Origin: Nocardioides sp. TRM66260-LWL
Lineage (GTDB): Bacteria > Actinomycetota > Actinomycetes > Propionibacteriales > Nocardioidaceae
NCBI RefSeq assembly: GCF_020075545.1
Contig: NZ_JAIQZK010000002.1
Location: 124,001 to 188,000 of the forward strand
DNA length: 64,000 nt
Direction: 5' to 3'
Positions 16,980-26,209 of the stretch are shown piece after piece. Positions within the stretch are counted from its first letter, which is position 1; each line of letters opens with the position of its first letter. The position numbers and the translations under genes are program-made. The notes under the pieces were generated by a model, which did not search any database, was not told the DNA's origin, and saw only the letters and a list, made by a program, of their open reading frames with translations.

Positions 16980-19900
16980 GTGCCGCAAACCCCTGGCCAT
17001 CAGTCACCCACCACGACGACGGACACCGCCGCCGACTTCGGAGCCAACGAGTGGCTCGTCGAGGAGATGTTCGACCGCTTCTCGGCCGACCCCGGCAGCG
17101 TCGACCCCGCGTGGGCGGCGTACTTCCGCGACCACGGCGCGCCCGGCGGTCCGAGCGCGCCGGCGCCGTCCAACGGCGCCCACGGCTCCTCCCCCAGCGG
17201 CTCGAACGGCGTGAGCACGCCGGCCCCCGCAGCGTCGGCGCCCGCCCCCGCCGCTGCCCCGACCGCCGCCGCTCCCGCGAAGGCCGCCGCGCCCGCGACC
17301 CCGGCGCCGGCCCCCGTCGCCAAGCCGCGCCCGGAGGCCAAGGCCGCCGAGCCGTCCAAGGGCACCACCTCGCCGATCCCCAAGGACTCCCAGCCCGCCG
17401 CGCCGAGCCCGGCCAGCGACGAGCCCGCTCTCACCGTCCTGCGCGGCGCCGCGGCGCGCACCGCGCAGAACATGGACGTCTCCCTCACGGTCCCGACCGC
17501 GACCTCGGTGCGCAGCGTCCCCGTGAAGCTGCTGTGGGACAACCGCATCGTCATCAACAGCCACCTCGCCCGCGCGCGCGGCGGCAAGGTCTCCTTCACC
17601 CACATCATCGGCTACGCGCTGGTGCAGGCCGTGAAGTCGATGCCGGAGATGAACGTCGGGTTCGACGTCGTCGACGGCAAGCCCAACCTGATCACGCCGG
17701 CCCACATCAACCTCGGCCTCGCGATCGACCTGCAGAAGCCCGACGGCTCGCGCCAGCTGCTCGTCCCGTCGATCAAGGGCTGCGAGACGATGGACTTCGC
17801 CGCCTTCTGGACCGCCTACGAGGACGTCGTCACCAAGGCCCGCGACAACAAGCTGGCCGTCACCGACTTCCAGGGCACCACGATCTCGCTCACCAACCCG
17901 GGCGGCATCGGCACCAACCACTCGGTGCCCCGGCTGATGAAGGGCCAGGGCGCGATCATCGGCGTCGGCGCCATGGAGTACCCGCCGGAGTGGCAGGGCG
18001 CGTCCGAGGACGCCATCGCGCGCAGCGCGATCAGCAAGGTCATGACGCTGACCTCCACGTACGACCACCGGGTCATCCAGGGCGCGCAGTCCGGCGAGTT
18101 CCTCAAGCGCGTGCACCAGCTCCTGCTCGGCGCCGACGATTTCTACGACCAGATCTTCCGCTCGCTGCGCATCCCCTACGAGCCGATCCGCTGGGCCACC
18201 GACATCGCGACGTCGCACGACGACGAGATCTCCAAGCAGGCCCGCATCCTCGAGCTCATCCACGCCTACCGCGTGCGCGGCCACCTGATGGCCGACACCG
18301 ACCCGCTGGAGTACCGCCAGCGCACCCACCCCGACCTGCAGGTCGAGACGCACGGCCTGACGCTGTGGGACCTCGACCGCGAGTTCGCCACCGGCTCGTT
18401 CGGCGGCGAGGGCCGGCGGTTCATGAAGCTGCGCCACATCCTCGGCATCCTGCGCGACTCCTACTGCCGCACCACCGGCATCGAGTACATGCACATCATG
18501 GATCCCGAGCAGCGCCGCTGGATCCAGGAGCGCGTCGAGCGCCCGCACAGCAAGCCCCCGCGCGAGGAGCAGCTGCGGATCCTGCTGAAGCTCAACCAGG
18601 CCGAGGCGTTCGAGACCTTCCTGCAGACCAAGTTCGTCGGCCAGAAGCGCTTCAGCCTCGAGGGCGGCGAGACCACCATCCCGGTGCTCGACGAGATCTG
18701 CGAGGCCGCGGCCGAGTCGGGCCTCGACGAGGTCGCGATCGGCATGGCCCACCGCGGCCGGCTGAACGTCCTGGCCAACATCGTCGGCAAGCGCTACTCC
18801 CAGATCTTCCGGGAGTTCGAGGGCAACATCGACCCGCGCACGGTCCAGGGCTCCGGCGACGTCAAGTACCACCTCGGCGCCGAGGGCGAGTTCACCAGCG
18901 GCAAGGGCGAGCACGTCAAGGTGTCCGTCGCCGCGAACCCCTCGCACCTCGAGGCCGTCGACCCCGTGCTCGAGGGCATCGCTCGGGCCAAGCAGGACGT
19001 CCTGAACCGCGGCGCCGACTTCCCGGTGCTCCCCGTGCTGGTGCACGGCGACGCCGCCTTCGCCGGCCAGGGCGTGGTCGCCGAGACGCTCAACCTCTCC
19101 CAGCTGCGCGGCTACCGCACCGGCGGCACGATCCACGTGGTCGTCAACAACCAGGTCGGGTTCACCACCTCGCCCGGGTCCTCGCGCTCCTCGCTGTACT
19201 GCACCGACGTCGCTCGCATGGTCCAGGCGCCGATCTTCCACGTCAACGGCGACGACCCCGAGGCGTGCATCCGGGTGGCCCGGCTCGCCTTCGAGTACCG
19301 CCAGGCGTTCCACAAGGACGTCGTCATCGACCTCGTCTGCTACCGCCGTCGCGGTCACAACGAGGGCGACGACCCGAGCTACACCCAGCCGCTGATGTAC
19401 GACCTGATCGAGCAGAAGCGCTCGGTGCGCAAGCTCTACACCGAGTCGCTCATCGGTCGTGGCGACATCACGATCGAGGAGGCCGAGCAGGTCCTCCGCG
19501 ACTACCAGCAGCAGCTGGAGCGGGTGTTCACCGAGGTGCGCGAGGCCACCAGCCAGCCCTCGGACTGGACCACCGTGCCCGACTACCCCGAGAAGCCCGC
19601 CGGCGACGCCGTCACCGCGGTCTCCCCCGAGGTGCTCAAGCGCATCGCGGACGCCTACGTCACCCCGCCCGAGGGCTTCACGGTGCACCCGAAGGTCATG
19701 CCGCAGCTGCAGCGTCGGGCCACCGCGATCACCGAGGGCCCGATCGACTGGGGCACCGGCGAGATCCTGGCCTTCGGCTCGCTGCTGATGGAGGGCCGCC
19801 CGGTGCGCCTGGCCGGCCAGGACTCCCGCCGCGGCACCTTCGTGCAGCGGTTCGCGACCATCATCGACCGCACCAACGCCGACGAGTGGACGCCGCTGTC

Positions 19901-20762
19901 GAACCTCACCGAGGACCAGGCCCGCTTCCACGTCTACGACTCGCTGCTCTCGGAGTACGCCGCGCTCGGGTTCGAGTACGGCTACTCGGTGGCGCGTCCC
20001 GAGGCGCTGGTGCTGTGGGAGGCCCAGTTCGGCGACTTCGTCAACGGCGCGCAGACCGTCATCGACGAGTTCATCAGCTCGGGCAAGACCAAGTGGCGCC
20101 AGGACTCCGGCGTCGTGCTGCTGCTGCCGCACGGCTACGAGGGCCAGGGCCCCGACCACTCCTCGGCCCGCATCGAGCGCTTCCTGACGATGGCCGCCGA
20201 CGAGGCGTTCGTCGTCGCGCAGCCCTCGACCCCGGCGTCGTACTTCCACCTGCTGCGCCAGCACTCGCTGGGCGCCGCCCACCGTCCGCTGATCGTCTTC
20301 ACGCCGAAGTCGATGCTCAAGCGCAAGGAGGCGGCCTCGCAGCCGGCGGAGTTCACGCGGGGCTCCTTCCGCCCGTTCGTCGGCGACGCGTCGGCCGACC
20401 CCGAGAAGGTCACCACGCTGCTGATCTGCTCGGGCCGGGTCACGTGGGACCTCATGGTCGACCGCGCCAAGCGGGAGAACGGCGAGCAGTTCGCGATCTC
20501 CCGCGTCGAGCAGCTCTACCCGCGGCCGATCGACGACATCCGCGCCGAGATCGCGCGCTACCCGCACCTGAAGGAGGTGCGCTGGGTCCAGGACGAGCCG
20601 ATCAACATGGGCCCGTGGCCGCACTACGCGCTGAACGTCTGGCCGGAGCTCGACGTCACCGTGGCGCCCGTCGCGCGGGCCGCGTCGTCCTCGCCCTCGG
20701 TCGGCACCGTCAAGCGGCACACCGCCGAGCAGAAGGACCTGCTCGACCGCGCCTTCGCCTGA
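16980..20762 (+). CDS. kgd: Multifunctional 2-oxoglutarate dehydrogenase/decarboxylase (fused E2-E1)
   Basis: TCA-cycle enzyme of the actinobacterial Kgd type, 1260 aa. Residues 1-40 are the E1 N-terminal segment ([20 protein letters not shown]). Then comes an Ala/Pro-rich linker (about 41-130), and an E2 succinyltransferase catalytic domain without a lipoyl domain (about 150-385, catalytic His363 in [10 protein letters not shown]). The ThDP-dependent E1 part runs from about 400 to the end, with [14 protein letters not shown] near 590 and [19 protein letters not shown] near 688. I chose the GTG at 16980-16982. The reading frame stays open far upstream through argS antisense and the tRNA, but that part is not coding. 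Its partner lipoyl-E2 and GarA regulator are not in the window. Confidence 0.95.
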   Translation: MPQTPGHQSPTTTTDTAADFGANEWLVEEMFDRFSADPGSVDPAWAAYFRDHGAPGGPSAPAPSNGAHGSSPSGSNGVSTPAPAASAPAPAAAPTAAAPAKAAAPATPAPAPVAKPRPEAKAAEPSKGTTSPIPKDSQPAAPSPASDEPALTVLRGAAARTAQNMDVSLTVPTATSVRSVPVKLLWDNRIVINSHLARARGGKVSFTHIIGYALVQAVKSMPEMNVGFDVVDGKPNLITPAHINLGLAIDLQKPDGSRQLLVPSIKGCETMDFAAFWTAYEDVVTKARDNKLAVTDFQGTTISLTNPGGIGTNHSVPRLMKGQGAIIGVGAMEYPPEWQGASEDAIARSAISKVMTLTSTYDHRVIQGAQSGEFLKRVHQLLLGADDFYDQIFRSLRIPYEPIRWATDIATSHDDEISKQARILELIHAYRVRGHLMADTDPLEYRQRTHPDLQVETHGLTLWDLDREFATGSFGGEGRRFMKLRHILGILRDSYCRTTGIEYMHIMDPEQRRWIQERVERPHSKPPREEQLRILLKLNQAEAFETFLQTKFVGQKRFSLEGGETTIPVLDEICEAAAESGLDEVAIGMAHRGRLNVLANIVGKRYSQIFREFEGNIDPRTVQGSGDVKYHLGAEGEFTSGKGEHVKVSVAANPSHLEAVDPVLEGIARAKQDVLNRGADFPVLPVLVHGDAAFAGQGVVAETLNLSQLRGYRTGGTIHVVVNNQVGFTTSPGSSRSSLYCTDVARMVQAPIFHVNGDDPEACIRVARLAFEYRQAFHKDVVIDLVCYRRRGHNEGDDPSYTQPLMYDLIEQKRSVRKLYTESLIGRGDITIEEAEQVLRDYQQQLERVFTEVREATSQPSDWTTVPDYPEKPAGDAVTAVSPEVLKRIADAYVTPPEGFTVHPKVMPQLQRRATAITEGPIDWGTGEILAFGSLLMEGRPVRLAGQDSRRGTFVQRFATIIDRTNADEWTPLSNLTEDQARFHVYDSLLSEYAALGFEYGYSVARPEALVLWEAQFGDFVNGAQTVIDEFISSGKTKWRQDSGVVLLLPHGYEGQGPDHSSARIERFLTMAADEAFVVAQPSTPASYFHLLRQHSLGAAHRPLIVFTPKSMLKRKEAASQPAEFTRGSFRPFVGDASADPEKVTTLLICSGRVTWDLMVDRAKRENGEQFAISRVEQLYPRPIDDIRAEIARYPHLKEVRWVQDEPINMGPWPHYALNVWPELDVTVAPVARAASSSPSVGTVKRHTAEQKDLLDRAFA

Positions 20763-20784
20763 CGGCCCGGCCACCCGCTCCGTC

Positions 20785-20823
20785 CCGACGGCGGTCGTCC
20801 CCGACAGGGGCGGCCGCCGTCGG
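20785..20823 (+). terminator. Hairpin between kgd and the 58-aa gene
   Basis: A perfect 10-bp outer stem (CCGACGGCGG / CCGCCGTCGG) surrounds an inner CCCC/GGGG stem. It begins 22 nt after the kgd stop and ends 43 nt before the next start. It is either a terminator or a processing/attenuation structure limiting read-through. Confidence 0.6.
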
Positions 20824-20866
20824 CGGTTCACCACTCCCCCGTCGATCCACTGCCCTGGAGGCGACC

Positions 20867-21043
20867 GTGTACTTCACCGACCGCGGCATCGAGGAGCTCG
20901 TCCGCCGGCGCGGCGACGAGGAGGTGTCGATGGCCTGGCTCGCCGAGCAGCTGCAGGCCTTCGTCGACACCCATCCCGAGCTCGAGACCGCCGTCGAGCG
21001 GCTGGCGACCTGGCTGGCGCGCCTGGACGACCCCGAGGACTGA
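20867..21043 (+). CDS. Small conserved protein next to kgd (DUF6104-like)
   Basis: A 58-aa acidic protein (MYFTDRGIEELVRRRGDEEVSMAWLAEQ...). The same type of short protein follows the 2-oxoglutarate dehydrogenase gene in Streptomyces, where it carries a DUF6104 annotation as far as I recall. It has no membrane segment or cysteine. It looks like two amphipathic helices. The start is a GTG preceded by GGAGG. Function is unknown; the fixed position suggests a link to Kgd, but nothing in the sequence proves it. Confidence 0.75.
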   Translation: MYFTDRGIEELVRRRGDEEVSMAWLAEQLQAFVDTHPELETAVERLATWLARLDDPED

Positions 21044-21073
21044 CCAGCGAGGGTCGCGGGCCGGGCGGACGGC

Positions 21074-21307
21074 TCAGTCGAGCTCGGCGGCCTCGGCCTC
21101 GCCGTGGTCGGCGGCCGCGCGGCGGGCGGTCTCGCGGATCTCGAAGACCTCGGTGGCCAGGCCGCCGATGGCCGAGGCGACGTCCCGCACGGCGTTGGTG
21201 AGGATGCCGCTGACCTGGCCGACCGTCGTGGCGGTGGCCTCGACCGTGCTCTGCACGGCGTCCTTGGCGATCTCGGCCTTGCTCAGGTGGTCCTTGCCCG
21301 CGCTCAT
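21074..21307 (-). CDS. Small hypothetical helical protein
   Basis: A 77-aa protein from the ATG at 21305-21307 (MSAGKDHLSKAEIAKDAVQ...), or 86 aa from an upstream GTG at 21334. It is Ala/Val/Thr-rich, with an acidic C-terminus and the look of one long amphipathic helix, as in phasin-like or membrane-surface helical proteins. Codon use is like its neighbours. It is convergent with the 58-aa gene. I do not recognise the family, and neither candidate start has a clear ribosome binding site. Confidence 0.6.
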   Translation of the reverse strand: MSAGKDHLSKAEIAKDAVQSTVEATATTVGQVSGILTNAVRDVASAIGGLATEVFEIRETARRAAADHGEAEAAELD

Positions 21308-21424
21308 GGCGACCAGTGTCGCCTGCCCGCTCACGGGCGGTCCAGGCGTCTCGGGGTGGGGAGCGTCACCGGGCCGATCGCTTCTGCCCGTCCCGTGGAC
21401 CGTGACGGACGACGGACGGACGAC

Positions 21425-21460
21425 GGACGCCGTCCCTCCCCGCAGGGAGGGACGGCGTCC
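21425..21460 (-). terminator. Terminator of the desaturase operon (16-bp perfect stem)
   Basis: A perfect 16-bp inverted repeat (GGACGCCGTCCCTCCC and its complement) with a 4-nt loop starts 18 nt after the desaturase stop on the minus strand. It may also stop transcription from the other side. It has no T tract. Confidence 0.85.
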
Positions 21461-21478
21461 GGTGTCGAGGAGCGCGGC

Positions 21479-22594
21479 TCAGGCCGCGGCGGTGGCGGAG
21501 GACGCCACCGGGGCGTCGGCGACCGGGGCGCCGGTCGGGCGCTGCTTGGTCGGGAACGCGAGGCGGACGATCTTCTTGGCCACGCTGCCGAGCTGGCGGG
21601 AGAGCGAGCCGGTGTTGTAGTCCAGGCCGTACTTCTCGCAGATCGCCTGCACCTCCTGGGCGATCTCCGGGTAGCGCCGGGCGGGCACGTCCGGGAACAG
21701 GTGGTGCTCGATCTGGTGCGACAGGTTGCCGGTCATGACGTGGAACAGCTTCCCGCCGGTGATGTTGGCCGAGCCGAGCAGCTGACGGTAGTACCAGTGG
21801 CCGCGGGTCTCGTTCTCGCACTCCTCCTGGGAGAAGGTGGCGACGCCGGCCGGGAAGTGGCCGCAGAAGATGATGTTGAACGCCCAGACGTTGCGCACCA
21901 GGTTGGCCACGGCGTTGCCGGCCAGGGTCATCGGGAACAGGGGGCCGGTGAGCGCCGGGAAGAGCAGGTAGTCCTTGAGGGCCTGCCGCTTGACCTTGCG
22001 CATGATGCCGGCGTGCATCGCCTTGTTCTCCTCGATGCGCCGCTTGCCCGCGACGATGTTCTCGACCTCGAGGTCGTGCATCGCCACGCCCCACTCGAAG
22101 AACACCATCAGCAGGAACGCGTACAGCGGGTTGCCGAGGTAGTAGGGGTGCCACTTCTGGTCCTCGTCCATCCGCAGGATGCCGTAGCCGAGGTCGCGGT
22201 CCTTGCCGAGGATGTTCGTGTACGTGTGGTGGATGAAGTTGTGGCTGTTCTTCCACTGCTCCGAGGGGCACACGTTGTCCCACTCGTACATGCGCGAGTT
22301 CAGACCGGGGTCGCCCATCCAGTCGTACTGGCCGTGCATGACGTTGTGGCCGATCTCCATGTTGTCGAGGATCTTCGACACCGAGAGGGCCGCGACGGCC
22401 AGCGGCCAGGCCGGGGGCAGGTAGAAGAGGGCACGTCCCGCGACCTCGAAGCCGCGCTGCGCCTTGACGACGTTGCGGATGTAGGTGGCGTCGGCCTCGC
22501 CCAGGTCGGCGAGCACGCGCTGCCGGATGGCGTCCATCTCGGCGCCGAACTCCTCGATCTGCTCGGGGGTCAGCGGGCGGGTGCTGGTGCTCAT
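21479..22594 (-). CDS. desA3: Membrane fatty acyl desaturase (DesA3-like)
   Basis: Di-iron acyl-CoA desaturase, 371 aa, resembling mycobacterial DesA3 (stearoyl-CoA delta-9 desaturase) in sequence style and gene partner. The three iron-binding histidine boxes are present: HNVMH (83-87), HNFIHH (118-123) and HQIEHH (293-298). Hydrophobic segments near 55-75, 150-170 and 215-250 anchor it. The start ATG has AGAGGAGAAACC upstream. It lies 58 nt downstream of an iron-sulphur reductase gene that would feed it electrons, and both follow one promoter next to a divergent TetR gene. The double-bond position cannot be read from sequence. Confidence 0.9.
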   Translation of the reverse strand: MSTSTRPLTPEQIEEFGAEMDAIRQRVLADLGEADATYIRNVVKAQRGFEVAGRALFYLPPAWPLAVAALSVSKILDNMEIGHNVMHGQYDWMGDPGLNSRMYEWDNVCPSEQWKNSHNFIHHTYTNILGKDRDLGYGILRMDEDQKWHPYYLGNPLYAFLLMVFFEWGVAMHDLEVENIVAGKRRIEENKAMHAGIMRKVKRQALKDYLLFPALTGPLFPMTLAGNAVANLVRNVWAFNIIFCGHFPAGVATFSQEECENETRGHWYYRQLLGSANITGGKLFHVMTGNLSHQIEHHLFPDVPARRYPEIAQEVQAICEKYGLDYNTGSLSRQLGSVAKKIVRLAFPTKQRPTGAPVADAPVASSATAAA

Positions 22595-22652
22595 CGGTTT
22601 CTCCTCTGGTGTGGCTGGAGGTGGAGGTGTCGCTGGGGATCGGACGGAGGTC

Positions 22653-23732
22653 TCAGACGTCGACGACGCAGTCGCCGACCGGGGAGGACACGCAGACGCG
22701 GATGTCCTCGTCGGGCAGGGAGGAGGTCTCGCCGGTCAGCACGTTGCGGACCGTGCCCTCGCTCTTGCGCGCCGTGCACGAGAAGCAGATGCCCATGCGG
22801 CAGCCGAACTCGGGCGCGAGGCCGAGCGCCTCGGCCTGCTCGAGCAGGCTGGCACCGGTGTTCTCGCCCTGGACGCCGCTGCGGGAGAACACGACCTCGC
22901 CCTCGGCGGCGTCGCCCGTGGCGACGCGCGGCGGCTTGAACCACTCGATGCGCAGTTCGGGCGAGTCGCCGTAGGCGCCCTGCACGGCCTCGATCAGGGG
23001 AGCCGGGCCGCAGGCCCAGGTCGGCAGGTCCTGCCAGCCGGGCACGTGGCGCTCGAGCCAGGCCGGCGACAGCGCCGGGTCGCCGAGCTCCGGGTGCAGC
23101 AGGTGGACGTCGGTGCCGAAGCCGGAGCGGCAGATCTCGTCGAGCTCCTCGGCGAAGATCTGGTGCTCGGGGCTCTGGGCGTAGTGGATGAAGGTGATGC
23201 GGCCCCGATGGGTGCGGCGGTGCAGCGAGCGCATCATCGACATGACCGGGGTGATGCCCGAGCCGCCGGAGATGAACACGACGTGCTCCGGCACGCGGTC
23301 CGGCAGGACGAACTCGCCCAGGGCCTGGGACAGGTGCAGCACCGTGCCGACCTGCGCCTTCTCGACGAGCCACTTCGAGACCACGCCGTCGGGGTTCGCG
23401 CGCATCGTGATCTGGAAGCGGTCGCCCGGCCGGGAGTCGTTGCTGGAGATGGTGAAGACGCGGGTCGTGCGACGCGCGCCCTCGACCTCGACGCCGACCT
23501 GGACGTGCTGACCCGCACGGTGGCCGCGCCAGGTCGACGTCGGCTGCAGGGTCAGGGTCGCGACCGGCGGGTGGCCGGGGACGTCCACCTCGCGATGCAC
23601 GTCGACGATGCGGGCCCGCACCTCCTCGGCCGCCCACATCGGGTTGACCAGCTCGAGGTAGCGGTCGACGCCGTGGGGCGAGGCGAGGGCCGCGACCGCC
23701 TTGGACCGCAGGAGTGCGCCGGCGATGCCCAT
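22653..23732 (-). CDS. Ferredoxin-NAD(P) reductase-type electron donor for the desaturase
   Basis: A 359-aa flavoprotein with a fused C-terminal plant-type [2Fe-2S] ferredoxin domain. The FAD/NAD part covers about 45-270 (RVFTISSNDSRPGDRFQITMR region; FISGGSGITPVMSM for NAD binding). The cluster ligands are Cys311, Cys316, Cys319 and Cys347. This architecture and linkage match Rv3230c, the NADPH reductase partner of DesA3 in Mycobacterium. The ATG start is preceded by TCTGGAGG. It is the first gene of the two-gene operon. Confidence 0.9.
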   Translation of the reverse strand: MGIAGALLRSKAVAALASPHGVDRYLELVNPMWAAEEVRARIVDVHREVDVPGHPPVATLTLQPTSTWRGHRAGQHVQVGVEVEGARRTTRVFTISSNDSRPGDRFQITMRANPDGVVSKWLVEKAQVGTVLHLSQALGEFVLPDRVPEHVVFISGGSGITPVMSMMRSLHRRTHRGRITFIHYAQSPEHQIFAEELDEICRSGFGTDVHLLHPELGDPALSPAWLERHVPGWQDLPTWACGPAPLIEAVQGAYGDSPELRIEWFKPPRVATGDAAEGEVVFSRSGVQGENTGASLLEQAEALGLAPEFGCRMGICFSCTARKSEGTVRNVLTGETSSLPDEDIRVCVSSPVGDCVVDV

Positions 23733-23750
23733 GTCAAGCCTCCAGAATCA

Positions 23751-23766
23751 GTGAACGTCTGTACAC
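23751..23766. promoter_or_regulatory. Candidate TetR operator at the desaturase promoter
   Basis: GTGAACGTCTGTACAC is an imperfect palindrome (arms GTGnAC / GTnCAC). It lies immediately downstream of the -10 of the reductase-desaturase promoter, where a bound repressor would block initiation. Confidence 0.5.
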
Positions 23767-23770
23767 CGAA

Positions 23771-23800
23771 ACTATCCCGGAGTCGCCCACCGAGGGTCAA
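23771..23800 (-). promoter_or_regulatory. Promoter of the reductase-desaturase operon
   Basis: On the minus strand TTGACC (23795-23800), 18 nt, GATAGT (23771-23776). The leader is about 30 nt, and GGAGG precedes the start. Confidence 0.7.
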
Positions 23801-23823
23801 GGAGGCGCCCTGGTGAGGGTGGA

Positions 23824-23839
23824 CACATGTGCACTGCAC
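23824..23839. promoter_or_regulatory. Two overlapping palindromes in the divergent region
   Basis: CACATGTG (23824-23831) and GTGCACTGCAC (23829-23839, five-base perfect arms) overlap between the desaturase promoter and the TetR gene. They could be a second regulator site. Confidence 0.35.
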
Positions 23840-23892
23840 AGGCTAGTGGCCCACGCTGCGTCGCGCCGGCCGAGTGAGGCAGCACACGTGAC

Positions 23893-23898
23893 TAGACT
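23893..23898 (+). promoter_or_regulatory. -10 of leaderless tetR mRNA
   Basis: TAGACT is 6 nt before the GTG start. No Shine-Dalgarno sequence is present. Confidence 0.6.
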
Positions 23899-23904
23899 GC
23901 GCGC

Positions 23905-24588
23905 GTGACTGCGGCCGGCGATCCCTCCCCCGTGGCCGTCGGAGACGCCCCGCGCGTGGAGACCCGCGTGGAGCGCAAAGAGCGCACCCGCCGCGCCATC
24001 CTCGACGCCGCCCTCGACCTCTCCGGCGAGACCAGCCTGGTGGGCGTCTCGCTGCGGCAGGTGGCCAAGGAGGTCGGCATCGTCCCGACCGGCTTCTACC
24101 GGCACTTCGACTCCATCGAGTCCCTCGGGCTCGCGCTGGTCGACGAGTCCTTCGCCTCCCTGCGCGCGATGCTGCGCGACGTCCGTCAGATCGACCGGCA
24201 GGACCCCGAGAAGCCGTTCGCCTCGATCGTCGACCACTCCGTGCGGGTGCTCGCCGACCACGTGGAGCGCCAGCACCAGCACTTCCTGTTCATCGCCCGC
24301 GAGCGCGCGGCCGGGCCGCGGGCCGTGCGGGAGGCGATCCGGCACGAGATCGGTCTGTGCGAGCGCGAGCTCGCCGCCGACCTCGCGCTGCTGCCCGGCA
24401 CCACGCGCTGGTCGAGCGAGGACTTCCGCAACATCTCCAACCTGATCGTCACCTCCATGGTCGCGACCGCCGAGGCGCTGATCGCGGCGGGCGACGACGT
24501 GGAGGCGCGTGAGCAGATCTGCGCGGCCGCACGCACCCAGCTGCGGATGGTCATCGTCGGCGCGCTGCACTGGCGCGCCAACGTCTGA
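23905..24588 (+). CDS. TetR-family regulator divergent from the desaturase operon
   Basis: A 227-aa protein with an N-terminal helix-turn-helix (about 20-65: RRAILDAALDLSGE...VSLRQVAKEVGIVPTGFYRHFDS) and a long ligand-binding C-terminal domain. The gene arrangement is like that of TetR-type fatty-acid regulators that control desaturases and sense acyl-CoA. Here the likely targets are the adjacent reductase and desaturase genes, because palindromes lie around their promoter. It starts with a GTG and is probably leaderless. It converges with the MFS gene, with only 2 nt between the stops. The ligand is inferred, not seen. Confidence 0.88.
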   Translation: MTAAGDPSPVAVGDAPRVETRVERKERTRRAILDAALDLSGETSLVGVSLRQVAKEVGIVPTGFYRHFDSIESLGLALVDESFASLRAMLRDVRQIDRQDPEKPFASIVDHSVRVLADHVERQHQHFLFIARERAAGPRAVREAIRHEIGLCERELAADLALLPGTTRWSSEDFRNISNLIVTSMVATAEALIAAGDDVEAREQICAAARTQLRMVIVGALHWRANV

Positions 24589-24590
24589 CC

Positions 24591-26033
24591 TCAGCCCTCC
24601 GTCGCCGACACCCGCGCAGGCAGCAGCGCCGCGAGCGCGACGACCAGCACCGCGGCGCCCGCGCCGGCCAGGAAGGCACAGCGCAGACCGCCCACGACCG
24701 CGTCGACGCCCGCGACCCCGTCGGCCATCAGGCCGCGCGTGCGGGCGTCGGCGATGACGACGACCGCCGCCGTGCCCACCGCGCCGGCCACCTGCTGCAG
24801 GGTGCCCAGGATCGAGCTGCCGTGCGAGTACAGGTGCGGCGGCAGGCTGCCCAGGCCGAGGGCGAAGACCGGCGTGAAGACGGCCGCGAGGCCGACCATC
24901 ATCAGCACGTGCGCGCCGAGCAGCGCCGCGTACGGCGTGGTCGGCTCGATCCGGGCCAGCACGACGAGCGCGGCGAGGATCGCCACGGCCCCGGGCACGA
25001 CGACCGGTCGGGAGCCGACCCGGTCGAAGACCTTGCCGACCTGCGGCCCGAGCAGGCCCATCGCGAGGCCGCCCGGCATCACCAGCAGGCCCGTGCGCAG
25101 CGGGCTGAGGCCGCGCACCTGCTGGAGGTAGACCGGCAGCAGGATCATCGCGCCGAGCATGGCCATGAAGCCGACGGCCATGACCAGCAGCGACAGCGTG
25201 TAGGTGCGGTGGGACAGGGCCCGCAGGTCCAGCAGCGGGGAGCCCGACCTCTGGAGCGACAGCTGCCGGACGACGAAGGCCGCGACGAGCAGCACGCCGA
25301 GACCGCCGCAGACCGCGGGGACCACCGCGCTCGCGCCGCCGATCTCGGAGAGGCCGTAGACGAGGGTCGCGAACCCGGCGGCGGCCAGGACGACGCTGGT
25401 CCAGTCGATCGCCGCCGGCTCACGCTCGCCGACGTCGACGAGCTGGCGCAGGCCCCCGATCGTCACCAGCGCCGCGACCGGCAGCACCGCGACGAAGATC
25501 AGCCGCCAGCCGCCGAACCCGAGGATCAGCCCGGAGACGGCGGGTCCGAGCGCCGGCGCGCAGGACATCGCGAGCGTCACGGTGCCCATCACCCGGCCAC
25601 GGTCGGCCTCGGGCACGACCGTCATCAGGGTCGTCATCAGCAGCGGCATCATCACCGCGGTGCCGGCCGCCTGGACCACCCGCCCGAGCAGCAGCACCTC
25701 GAACAGCGGCGCGGCGGCGCAGACGGCCGTGCCCGCGCAGAACACCGTCATCGCCAGCGCGTACGCCTGCCGGGTCGTCACCTGCCGCAGGAACCAGCCG
25801 GTGACGGGGATGACCGCGGCCATCGTCAGCAGGAAGATCGTCGAGAGCCACTGGGCGGCCCGGAGGCTGACGTCGAAGTCCGCCGCGAGCCGCGGGATGG
25901 CGTTCACCATGATCGTCTCGTTGAGGATCACCACGAAGGTGGCGGCCACCAGGAGCACCACCACGAGCGGGGTGCGGCGGGCGGCCTGGGCGGCGGCCGC
26001 GCCCGGAGGGGCGGCGTCGAGCGGCGTCGTCAT
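24591..26033 (-). CDS. MFS drug exporter, DHA2 (EmrB/LmrB-like) family
   Basis: A 480-aa permease with about 14 predicted helices. It has the DHA2 signatures near helix 1 (VVILNETIMVNAIPRLAADF), the loop 2-3 region (GWFLRQVTTRQAYALAMTVF) and motif C near SCAPALGPAVSGLILGFGGWR. It probably pumps amphipathic drugs or lipids out in exchange for protons. The ATG start is preceded by GGAAGGA. It ends 2 nt from the TetR stop, but convergent placement does not imply regulation by it. The substrate is unknown. Confidence 0.88.
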   Translation of the reverse strand: MTTPLDAAPPGAAAAQAARRTPLVVVLLVAATFVVILNETIMVNAIPRLAADFDVSLRAAQWLSTIFLLTMAAVIPVTGWFLRQVTTRQAYALAMTVFCAGTAVCAAAPLFEVLLLGRVVQAAGTAVMMPLLMTTLMTVVPEADRGRVMGTVTLAMSCAPALGPAVSGLILGFGGWRLIFVAVLPVAALVTIGGLRQLVDVGEREPAAIDWTSVVLAAAGFATLVYGLSEIGGASAVVPAVCGGLGVLLVAAFVVRQLSLQRSGSPLLDLRALSHRTYTLSLLVMAVGFMAMLGAMILLPVYLQQVRGLSPLRTGLLVMPGGLAMGLLGPQVGKVFDRVGSRPVVVPGAVAILAALVVLARIEPTTPYAALLGAHVLMMVGLAAVFTPVFALGLGSLPPHLYSHGSSILGTLQQVAGAVGTAAVVVIADARTRGLMADGVAGVDAVVGGLRCAFLAGAGAAVLVVALAALLPARVSATEG

Positions 26034-26161
26034 GGGGGTCCTTCCGCGGAGCCGGCGCGGGATCGCGTCCGGGGGCGCCGACCCTCGGACGGGCCGCGCT
26101 CCGGGTAAGGAGTGTTCCCTAGGCGGGCCTCGGAGGCCACTCGATTCCGGCCGACAGGACG

Positions 26162-26185
26162 CCCGCGGGCCAGCGGGCCCGCGGG
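26162..26185 (-). terminator. Hairpin after the MDR dehydrogenase gene
   Basis: A perfect 10-bp stem CCCGCGGGCC / GGCCCGCGGG with a 4-nt loop lies 17 nt past the MDR stop on the minus strand. Confidence 0.65.
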
Positions 26186-26209
26186 TCAGCGGGTCAGCGG
26201 GTCAGCGGG
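26186..26209. repeat. Three tandem copies of TCAGCGGG
   Basis: Three exact 8-bp copies directly abut the hairpin. The third copy contains the stop codon of the MDR gene (26202-26204). A copy-number change would not alter the protein beyond its last residues. It looks like slippage in GC-rich DNA. Confidence 0.8.

Noticed and set aside
17004..20834. 1276-residue open frame antisense to kgd
   Set aside because: It mirrors the codons of kgd, shows no recognisable domain and is biased in composition (Asp, Val, Arg, Gly), as expected of a shadow frame.
26034..26161. Operator for the MFS exporter
   Set aside because: A weak GGAGTGTTCC element lies near 26108-26117, but no convincing -10/-35 pair or adjacent regulator gene supports it.
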